From: an uncultured bacterium
GTDB taxonomy: Bacteria; Bdellovibrionota_C; UBA2361; CAKMMH01
Direction of reading: 5' to 3'
Length of the DNA stretch: 6,514 bases
Assembly (NCBI GenBank): GCA_927798255.1
Contig: CAKMMH010000106.1
Location: forward strand, 1 to 6,514
Shown here: positions 6,255 through 6,514 of the stretch, piece by piece
Position numbering within the stretch: the first letter of the stretch is position 1
Layout of the letters: every line of letters starts with the position of its first letter
Notes under the pieces: generated by a model
What the model was told of the DNA's origin: nothing
Database searches by the model: none
The model's input: only the letters and a program-made list of their open reading frames with translations
Program-made: the position numbers and the translations under genes

Positions 6255-6514
6255 ATGATTAAAAGATATTTTGAGTTAGATCAAAATGTAAAAGAAGTAA
6301 TTCTTTTTGGCTCAAGGGCAACTAACTCATATCGAAATGGTTCTGATATAGACTTTGCAGTAAAAATTGAAGATCACTCGAAAATATTAAATATCAAAAT
6401 GGGATTAAACGAACTTCCGACATTATATAGTTTTGATGTCGTAGATTATGAGCGTATAACATCTAAGAATTTTAAAGATGAAATTGATAATACTGGTATT
6501 ATTTTTTATAAAAG
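6255..6514 (+). CDS. Minimal nucleotidyltransferase (MNT, HI0073-like), 3' end beyond window; start probably damaged
   Basis: From ATG at 6255, 86 codons run open to the window edge. The motif GSRATNSYRNGSDID (19-33) is the pol-beta superfamily GS-x10-D-x-D signature, with Asp31 and Asp33 as metal ligands and Asp61 in FDVVD as the likely third carboxylate. The C-terminal IDNTGIIFYK is where such proteins usually finish, so nearly all of it is present. MNT proteins commonly pair with a HEPN or HI0074-type partner; in toxin-antitoxin pairs they AMPylate the HEPN RNase. No partner is visible here, so it could lie to the right or be lost. The same frame continues upstream as YGLSEKHIS (6228-6254), a stretch that looks like the normal family N-terminus, preceded by ATG TAA at 6222-6227. 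The likely original start thus has a stop as its second codon. Start at 6255 has a poor ribosome binding site. Confidence 0.75.
   Translation, partial: MIKRYFELDQNVKEVILFGSRATNSYRNGSDIDFAVKIEDHSKILNIKMGLNELPTLYSFDVVDYERITSKNFKDEIDNTGIIFYK

Overview
The window comes from an AT-rich Gram-negative bacterium. An outer-membrane factor, a periplasmic adaptor, a MacB transporter and a predicted lipoprotein together imply two membranes. The phylum cannot be fixed from this sequence. A partial membrane protein at the left edge resembles, from memory, a family of large polytopic proteins common in cyanobacteria. Small accessory genes at the right edge recall AT-rich non-photosynthetic relatives such as Melainabacteria/Vampirovibrionia. 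This is a weak lineage guess only; Elusimicrobia and others remain possible.

Layout: (1) 1-469, minus strand: the N-terminal 156 codons of a polytopic membrane protein that runs off the left edge, with an unusual stop-terminated mini-ORF just upstream in the same frame. (2) 609-1163, plus strand: a small predicted lipoprotein with a six-aspartate tether, ending 7 bp from the convergent macB stop. (3) 5610-1171, minus strand: a tripartite export operon ordered tolC-like, macA-like, macB. The first two genes overlap by 8 bp. macA and macB are separated by 218 bp holding a GC-rich, palindrome-packed element unlike everything around it. (4) 5641-5740: the control region of that operon, with a good sigma-70-like promoter, a 22-bp inverted repeat right at the predicted transcription start, and a second inverted repeat sharing the GTTGAT half-site upstream. 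(5) 5910-6514, plus strand: a decaying accessory strip with a 15-codon mini-ORF, a frameshifted and shortened remnant (possibly metallo-beta-lactamase fold), and a minimal nucleotidyltransferase whose apparent ancestral start is followed at once by a stop codon.

The operon products should form one machine. MacB hydrolyses ATP in the inner membrane and moves substrate in the periplasm, the adaptor links it to the outer-membrane channel, and the TolC-like protein forms the exit duct. The operator-like palindrome suggests repression by a TetR-type regulator, but no regulator gene is in view. No transposase, CRISPR array, tRNA or rRNA was found. The best candidates for something undescribed are the structured intercistronic element (about 3156-3339) and the tolC control region.
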